Assembly: GCA_037178675.1 (NCBI GenBank)
Contig: JAYMGJ010000292.1
Location: 1-64,000 of the forward strand
Source of the DNA: Scleroderma bovista
Taxonomy: Eukaryota > Basidiomycota > Agaricomycetes > Boletales > Sclerodermataceae
Length of the DNA stretch: 64,000 bases
Direction of reading: 5' to 3'
Every line of letters begins with the position of its first letter. Within the stretch, counting starts at the first letter, position 1. Positions 58,115 to 64,000 of this stretch are shown here, piece by piece. The translations under genes and the position numbers were made by a program. Under the pieces are notes generated by a model. It did not search any database and was not told the DNA's origin. It was given only the letters and a program-made list of their open reading frames with translations.

Positions 58115-58770
58115 AAGTGACTGAGACAGTCAGGAAGGGATAGGGATGAGCTACGCATGCAGGACCTTCGCAGGGCCCTATCGGGTGTACCAAGCTGCGC
58201 ATTGGAGAGCTCTCGTGCGGGTAGGGTGCGGGTGGCTGTGCTGAGTAGCGTGGACTAGTCCAAACAGACCCGAAGCTATTCCGAGTGATCGCAACGCTCG
58301 CAGGAAGAGATAGGGAATAGCTACTCATGTGGGACCTTCGCAGGACCCTAACGGGTGTACCAAGCTGCGCATTGGAGAGCTCTCGTGCGGGTTGGGTGTG
58401 GGTGGCTGTGCTGAGTAGCGCGGACTAGTTCAAACAGACCCGAAGCTATTCCGAGTGATCATGACGCTCGCAGGAAGAGACAGGGAATAGCTACTCATGC
58501 GGGACCTTCGCAGGACCCTATTGGGTGTACCAAGCTGCGCATTGGAGAGCTCTCGTGCGGGTTGGGTGCGGGTGGCTGTGCTGAGTAGCGCGGACTGGTC
58601 CAAACAGACCCGAAGCTATTCCGAGTGATCGCGACGCTCGCAGGAAGAGATAGGGAATAGCTACTCATGCGGGACCTTCACAGGACCCTATTGGGTGTAC
58701 CAAGCTGCGCATTGGAGAGCTCTCGTGCGGGTTGGGTGCGGGTGGCTGTGCTGAGTAGCACGAGCGAGTT
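58115..58770. repeat. 170-bp tandem repeat in L
   Basis: The marker ATTGGAGAGCTCTCGTGCGG occurs at 58201, 58371, 58541 and 58711, exactly 170 bp apart. Each unit contains GACTAGTCCAAACAGACCCG, AGCTATTCCGAGTGATC and CAGGACCCTA.TGGGTGTACC. Units are over 95% alike by eye. The array begins in a diverged half unit near 58115 and ends near 58770. Noncoding. Confidence 0.9.
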
Positions 58771-58958
58771 CGGGTGAATCCTGATCGGTATATGTGCACC
58801 TAGAGATGCATGCGTCTCTACACCGGACTTCATTTGTATGACCCGGACTTGACTCTCCACACTAACTAGCACCTACTAGTGTCTGGACTTACCTCCTCAT
58901 TAGTCCCCTGCAACCCTGGACCTCCTAGTAAGATCGTCAAGGAGAACCTGTCTTGACA

Positions 58959-59624
58959 GTCTCCCCCTTCTTCACCAATAAAGGCTATCACCCTGATCTC
59001 TCAATCAATTCCGACCTCGGTCTCAGCTTGTCCAGAGCACAAGAATACACCTCTGACCTCCAGAAATTTCATGAGTTCCTCTGCTCTGAGATGGCCCTTG
59101 AACAACAGTGCTACCAGGGCCCCACAGATGCAAAAAGGTCCACTCCACCAGACTTCAAAATAGGTGATGAAGTTTATGTGAAGGCCAAGTATTTCCGGTC
59201 CACGTGCCCCTCTAAGAAGCTCTCCAACAAGAATCTTGGACCCTTCACAATCATTGCTCAACCTGGAACCCACTCCTTCACACTCTGACTCCCCAATACA
59301 ATGAAGTCTGTGCATCCCATCTTCCATGTCTTGCAACTAGAGACCACTCACCAAAGTAGCACTCCCAACTGCATACAACCTCTGCCACCTCTGATTGAGA
59401 TCGACAGAGAAGTTGAATATGAGGTTGAAGAAATCTTAGACTCCAAGATAGACAAGAGAAGGTGTCATTGCCAACTCCTCTACCTAGTCCACTAGGCTGG
59501 TTATGCAGGCATGGATGAAGAAACCTCCTGGCTACTCGCCACAGAGCTTGGCCATGGCTCTGAACTTGTTGTGGACTACCATTCCAAGTACCCTAGCAAA
59601 CCTGGTCCCTACCTTCAAAACTGA
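58959..59624 (+). pseudogene. G integrase C-terminus and chromodomain
   Basis: It continues from 53573 after removal of L and one GTCTC. SPFFTNKGYHPDL and DFKIGDEVYVKAKYF, then SKKLSNKNLGPFTI form the integrase GPF/Y region. A TGA at 59286-59288 and a frame change follow. VEYEVEEILDSK..CHCQLLYLVH is the chromodomain, with a TAG at 59493-59495 where Trp/Lys is expected in the YLVKWxGY motif. It ends SKYPSKPGPYLQN and TGA at 59622-59624. Confidence 0.84.
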
Positions 59625-59906
59625 TTCACTCTGCTGACTCTGTACTTTGTCTCAAGTCCAAACAAATTCAATTGTCTAGTAGTACAAAAAAAAAGGAAGA
59701 AGAAACTATTTACAAGTCTGCTACTCATCCTCACCCTGTGTATCCTCATCTTTGTCGTCCACCTCCACCCCCTTCTCTGCCTCCAATGCCTTTGCTGCTT
59801 CCAACTCCCTCTACATTGACCCCACCGATGACCCCTGTATGAATGGCATCCACACGAATGTGCCAAGCTGCCACATGTCCTCTGCCCACTGCTGCTCAAT
59901 CTCCAG

Positions 59907-60988
59907 TCAGACCCTCTCCATCTCCACCCTCTCGTCCTCCCTTGCAAACTGCCTCCTCTCGAGTGCCAAGCACTCATGCTTGATCTTGAGCCTCACGACC
60001 TCCCATGCCTTGGAGGCTGCCAACTGCTCCAACACCTGCACTAGCAACTGGGTAAGCATACCCAGCACATTGTGCTGTTCCTCTGCCATGGCCTTCAGGA
60101 CCCCAAAAACCTCCTCATTGTTGTCCTCACCCTCCTCCATCATCATATGTGCCTTCTTCTGCTTGTTGCCACCTCTTGGTGACATATTTGTCGCTGTCCT
60201 CGGCCTCCTCTGCATCACCTGCTTTGTCACCAGCTTTCCGCTGCCCTCCATTCCGCTCCCCACCAGTGTCTCTACCTCTACCACCTTCCTTGCAGTACTC
60301 CATGAGCATGATTTCCATATGGCTTGGCATTGAGCACACATCATGGCCTTTGAACTCACCTGGGCCATGCACCCCACTGGGTTGTTGAGGTGCTCATGAC
60401 ACCTCATGCATGCCAAACACCTTGTGCCTGCTGCCACTGTTGGCACTGCTGTCATCTCTCCACTACCCTGGGTAACTGCGATGGCTTCCACTCATGCCTG
60501 TGACCTCCACCATTGTTCTGCCGCCTTCCATGCCTTGAACTCTCGCCTCTGCCTTTCAATGTGTGCCTCCTGCACCACTTTGATCTTTGCCCACCTCTCC
60601 ACCTCTGCACACTCCCTCACCAGTTCTGCCTGGTGCTCCTCCTCTGCTTTGCGCACTGCCTTGGCTCTCGCTGCCTCCTCTGCTCTACAAGCCTCCTCAG
60701 CTCTGCATGCCTGTCATGGCACCATCACGTCAGTACCATACAGTGAACATTGTGTTCATCACACACCTCCTTCCATCTCTGAACCTCCGCTCTGGCCTCC
60801 TCTACCTTCTGTTGTTGCTCTGCCTCCACTGCCTTCTTCACTGCCTCCCTCCACTCATGCTTGATGGACTTTGCCATTGCATCAACCTTGTTGTCTTCTG
60901 AGTTGGTGATCAGTTCATGGACCTCCACTTCTTGCCACTCATGGTGTTGAGCTTGCAAGGGGGCTGGTGTGCTGTGCTGAGAAGTCAT
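59907..60988 (-). pseudogene. Antisense spliced gene in G: coiled coil and Cys cluster
   Basis: On the strand opposite to G's gag-pol, between the pol stop and the 3' LTR. ATG at 60988 (MTSQHSTPAPLQAQ). Exon 1 runs to 60767. The intron 60711-60766 (56 nt, GTGTGT donor, TACTGACG branch, GACAG acceptor) restores the frame into an Ala/Glu/Arg/Lys-rich coiled coil (CRAEEACRAEEAARAK). A TGA near 60492-60494, then a Cys cluster (CLACMRCHEHL..GCMAQ..MCAQCQAIWKSC) resembling fungal zinc-binding motifs, then MLTQLLVQVLEQL and a basic/acidic helix, ending at 59907. About 340 codons. Many Agaricomycete hypothetical proteins have this coiled coil plus Cys cluster layout, from memory. It could be a DNA- or RNA-binding accessory protein of the element. 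Confidence 0.6.
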
Positions 60989-61167
60989 GTTCAGTGTAGA
61001 AAGACAAGTTGTATGAACAATGTGGACAACATGCATCACACTTTTATACATGCCCACAGAAAATTCTGAACTCTGATCAAAACACTTATCTCAGCAGAAC
61101 AATGCCAAAATCGTGAAGTCCACATGCACAAAGGCCCTCAAGGGTTCAGGCCCTAAAGGGGGGATAC

Positions 61168-61837
61168 TGTCATGACTGTGTGACACCTTCTGACTCTGCA
61201 AGGCCCCTAGTTTGTTGCAGACTCAAGTCCAATTGTGATTGGACACCTCCAACACTATGTACCCATCTCCACTCCAACTTTTCACACTCTGTCTCCTTTT
61301 AGTATATAGTTCCATGCCTATGCCTCCGGTTATTGTATGTTCCCAACCCCGTTCTGTCCCTGTCTCCCTTGTTCCCATTTTAGATTAGATCTGATTACTC
61401 ATAGCTGTGCTCCATTAACCTTTTGATCTGTTATGCTTATCATCAATCTCCATTCCGTGTACCTTACTCATCTGTTTGTCATCCACAGACTTTTAGCTAT
61501 GTCTCCGCTATGTCTCTCTCTGCTTCTTGGTTACTGTACATATCCAATGTAAAGTATAAGTACTCCACATGCTGAGGGGATTGTCCCTCAGTTCAAATAT
61601 CAGCTTGAATACCTCTCGTGAACTCCTCCATCTTCACTCTCCATCTCTGTTGCCATTCGACAACTCCGATTACCTTTGGACCTCAGTTCTCTGAAATATG
61701 AGGACTAGTATTCGCAAGGGTGCAGCACATACACTGAAGCCAACGTCCTCAAACCTCCTGCAACTTATCCCTCAGTCCCCAGCCTTTGTGCTGAGCTCCG
61801 CTGTTGTTGGAGTTCATTGGAGGGAACGGTTCTGACA
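61168..61837 (+). repeat. 3' LTR of chromovirus G
   Basis: It starts TGTCATGACTG after the purine tract CTAAAGGGGGGATAC and ends GGTTCTGACA, 670 bp. It contains TTTTAGTATATAGTTCC (TATA-like, about 61310) and a second AT-rich box near 61553. No second copy is in the window. The next five bases GCCAT should be the target duplication. Confidence 0.75.
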
Positions 61838-62620
61838 GCCATCCCATATGGGTGGGCTCAATATCTGTTTCCATTATATATAGGGCAGCCCACATGGTAT
61901 CACATCATCTAATATAGTTGGGCTGTTACAGTAATTCACCCATATCACACGAGTCAGCCCAATGCCTATCTTACTGTTGTTGATGTCTGGGCCCATAACA
62001 CATGCCCCATCCCATATGAGTGGGCTCAGTACCTGTTCCCATCATTGATAGGGCAGCCCATGATATATGATCTCATATGATATGTATGTGTGGGCTGTCA
62101 TACTACCCTCCCCAGGGTATATGGGCCAGCCCACTTCTTATGTTCCCATTGTATATGCATGGGCCCAGCATAGTCACCCATCCCATACAGGTGGGCTCAA
62201 TAGCTATCTCCATCATATATAGCACAGCCCATAAACTATAACATCATATGATATGGGTGGGCTGGCATACTACCCTCTGCAGGGTATTTGGGCCAGCCCA
62301 TTTCTTATGTTCTCATTGTCAATGCATGGGCCCAGAACACAGTCACCCATCCCATACTGGTGGGCCCAATAGTTGTCTCCATAATATTATATAGCACAGC
62401 CCATAAACTGTAACATCATATTATATGGGTGGGCTGGAATAGTACTTCACCCATGTTACATGGATATGCCCAACATTTATGTTGCCATTGTAGATGTCTG
62501 GGCTGAGGATACATTTCCCCATCTGATATGGGTGTGCTCACTGGCTGTCTCTTTCACCTATAGGGCAGCCCAAGAGCTGTTATGTGATTCAACCATGTCA
62601 TATGTGTCATCATCCATGCC
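61838..62620. repeat. About 170-bp satellite with GTGGGCT motifs
   Basis: Four to five diverged units of 168-171 bp, with CATCCCATA..GTGGGCTCA marks near 61841, 62008, 62180 and 62348 and a weaker one near 62518. Each unit has TAGGGCAGCCCA, CATATGATATGGGTGGGCTG and GGGCCAGCCCA; AGCCCA and TGGGCT recur in both orientations, so each unit can fold. It borders the TET/JBP gene. No coding. Confidence 0.82.
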
Positions 62621-62777
62621 TGTTATTGATAGATCCAGTGTTTCACAAACTTACTGTCATTGGCCTGGATGAAATGGGTGATCACAATACATAACACACA
62701 GTCATATGGCAGGAGGGCACCAGAGTCATCACCTAAGAAATTACTATACAGAAATATCTATGGGCTACAAGCCTTCA

Positions 62778-64000
62778 TTACATACTAGCCAATAAGGACT
62801 CCTCCAAACTTTGAACCTGCATAAAATCACACCTTGGCATATTAAGCCAATGGTGGATGTTATCCCTCATGTAATAGGTCAAACAGTGCCTATTCCCCTG
62901 AACAGCATTGACTCCATGCCTAAGCAACCTACCAGAAAATGCTGCCACAGTTCCTGGCCTATACAACAGCTCTATTCCAAGTGTGGGAAGATCCAAAACA
63001 CAATGTTCAAAGTCTCTGACATTGACAAGGACATCATACCAGCTAGATCAGGAATGAGGGTCACGGTGGAGGGGTGTGCATGGGTTTGCAATGAAGAAAA
63101 CATTGGTAAAGACCATGGGCCACCTGCAGAAGGCATGCTGCATTCTAGGGTCATTCTTGCAGGACCAATCATCAAGAAGTTCAATCCCGCACATACCTGC
63201 ATCATACAGTTGTGGATGCATTATGGATAACACACCCAATATAATGGAAGCAGGGAATGTCATGTACACCAGCCACTGGTACCCAGACTCTGTGTCCAGG
63301 TCCACAGAGATTGTTGGCACATCATGATGGGTCTATTCAAACATGGAGTGGTTGCAAAAATTAAGCCCATGTAACTTACTGAGTGGCCTAATTGGTGTCT
63401 GGCTGGTGAGAATTCCAAACACCCCACAAGTTGGCCATCCTTATTATTGAAGTATTGTGGCATTGTCCTCCATGTGTGGCCCAAGATGCTGCTGCCCAAT
63501 GGATCCTGGAGGGAAGACATGGCATGAAATATGTGGTCCTTAAAATACAAATCAATAGGTCACATAGTAATCAAGTGTGGATGTCACCTGTGTTGATTGG
63601 GCAATAGCATCAGGAATGTACCACAGAACAATAGTTCCATCCTCACCAAGGATAATAGCAGGCTTGTCCACAAGCCCTGTAATTGATGAGGGAAAGTTCT
63701 TGACAAGCCATGCCTCCCGGTCCAGGTTGGATCCAGGTTCCATTGGAGCCAAGGCTTCATTCAGCCTGATAATATCAATACCAGACTGCACTGTTGGATG
63801 GATGGTGGAAAGGATTGTGGAAGTCCAATGAGGACACTCACTACGATTGTTGTATGTGGCCACCAACATGGAAACCATGTGATTCATGCCAACTGCGGTA
63901 TCCACTGGCACATCAAAAGAGGTTCTGGTGTGGGGTTGTCAGACAGCGGAAAGGCCTCAAAGCAGAAGCGTTGGTGCATGTAAAGTGCTACTCTTTGAGC
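62778..64000 (-). pseudogene. TET/JBP-type 2-oxoglutarate/Fe(II) dioxygenase, 5' end outside window
   Basis: Three exons are seen on the minus strand: up to 63588 (continuing past the window edge, with an uncertain start of the reliable frame at 63911), 63538-63380 and 63332-62778. The introns are 63539-63587 and 63333-63379 (49 and 47 nt, GT-AG). The protein has KPAIILGEDGTIVLWYIPDA, then the double-stranded beta helix with the Fe-binding HRD in NPCTPLHRDPHS, LDLPTLGIELLYRPGTVAAF, the second His in SGRLLRHGV and the 2-oxoglutarate Arg in YYMRDN. These are the marks of fungal TET/JBP enzymes, which oxidise 5-methylcytosine in DNA. A TGA at 63048-63050, right after HRDPHS, breaks the frame; it is probably a former Arg CGA. 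In Agaricomycetes such genes are known to be associated with KDZ transposons. Confidence 0.82.

Larger units (their letters stand above)
53574..58958 (+). mobile_element. Element L, TG..CA-ended insertion in integrase of G
   Basis: It starts TGTCATATCC and ends CTTGACA, flanked by a perfect 5-bp duplication GTCTC (53569-53573 and 58959-58963). Removing it restores the integrase frame of G (TTTGVS to PFFTNKGYHPDL). It contains two later insertions, the MITE 54492-55214 and an F-family LTR 55359-57148. Without these it is about 2.9 kb with no coding sequence. A TATA-like TATATAAACTACC near 54343 and the TG..CA ends suggest a very long solo LTR or a nonautonomous LTR element. I see no internal LTR pair. 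Confidence 0.72.
49544..61837 (+). mobile_element. Chromovirus G (Ty3/gypsy), decayed, 5' end missing
   Basis: Gag to integrase runs from 49544 to 53573, and integrase end plus chromodomain from 58959 to 59624, with element L between them. An antisense spliced gene and a 670-bp 3' LTR (61168-61837) follow. The 5' LTR and the first part of gag are gone; the left junction is the end of an F-family LTR. The coding part has stops and frameshifts in every domain. It is a chromovirus like C, but clearly a different lineage: other LTRs, a Ser/Lys-rich gag tail, and gag and pol in one frame. Confidence 0.84.

Noticed and set aside
57815..58328. Minus-strand ORF of 159 codons over the minisatellite
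   Set aside because: It is a low-complexity reading of the short repeats, with no domain and no start context.
58115..58770. CRISPR array
   Set aside because: The repeats are contiguous 170-bp satellite units without spacers, and the organism is a eukaryote.
61838..62620. Centromeric or telomeric satellite
   Set aside because: Only four to five diverged units are present; nothing supports a chromosome-structural role.
1..64000. tRNA, rRNA or other host RNA genes
   Set aside because: I looked for T-arm GGTTCGAAT-type boxes with paired arms and for conserved rRNA blocks and found none that hold up; the CGAAT near 8864 is part of the self-priming site.

Overview
This window looks like the genome of a filamentous basidiomycete, most likely an Agaricomycete. 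The reasons are short (47-61 nt) GT-AG introns with CTGAC-type branch sites, a KDZ (Kyakuja-Dileera-Zisupton) transposase, a fungal TET/JBP-type dioxygenase, a Plavaka/EnSpm-like DNA transposon with several genes, and chromodomain Ty3/gypsy elements. I see no ordinary host housekeeping gene, tRNA or rRNA. Almost every base belongs to mobile elements or tandem repeats.

Layout. From 1 to 34.9 kb is a deeply nested stack. Copia element A (1-5943, cut by the window edge) lies against copia element B. B is split into five pieces (5948-8470, 14847-15025, 17306-17581, 30523-31320, LTR 31367-31605). The splits are made by chromovirus C (8471-14846), a solo long LTR D (15026-17305) and a 12.9-kb minus-strand gypsy element F (17582-30522). 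F itself carries an old solo LTR of the C family in gag and a foldback CACTG-ended MITE in one LTR. B ends against an intron-rich minus-strand locus (31606-34560). Its core is a perfect 171-bp tandem array in which each unit carries a 111-nt exon-like block and a 60-nt intron with donor, branch site and acceptor. A copia-type LTR (34696-34940) and a truncated F-family LTR (34956-36354) follow.

From 36.3 to 39.7 kb there is a tandem repeat and a broken, intron-containing KDZ transposase gene. From 39.7 to 49.5 kb an F-family LTR is split by a 7.9-kb DNA transposon H with about 43-bp inverted repeats. H carries a transposase gene and at least two more genes. From 49.5 to 61.8 kb there is a decayed chromovirus G. 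Its integrase is split by element L (53574-58958, TSD GTCTC), which contains a second foldback MITE, an inverted F-family LTR and two satellite arrays. G also carries an antisense gene with its own intron between pol and the 3' LTR. From 61.8 kb to the end lie a 170-bp satellite and a minus-strand TET/JBP-like 2-oxoglutarate/Fe(II) dioxygenase gene with introns, running off the window.

Common themes. Most element genes are broken by in-frame TGA codons at places where related proteins usually have Arg, as expected from CGA to TGA decay at methylated CpG. Chromovirus C still shows its replication signals: an 11-nt self-priming site that matches the predicted transcript 5' end, and a canonical -1 frameshift signal. 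The most noteworthy items are the exon-intron tandem array, the antisense spliced gene in G, the TET/JBP gene, and the two control signals of C. All family calls come from reading the sequence; no database search was run.
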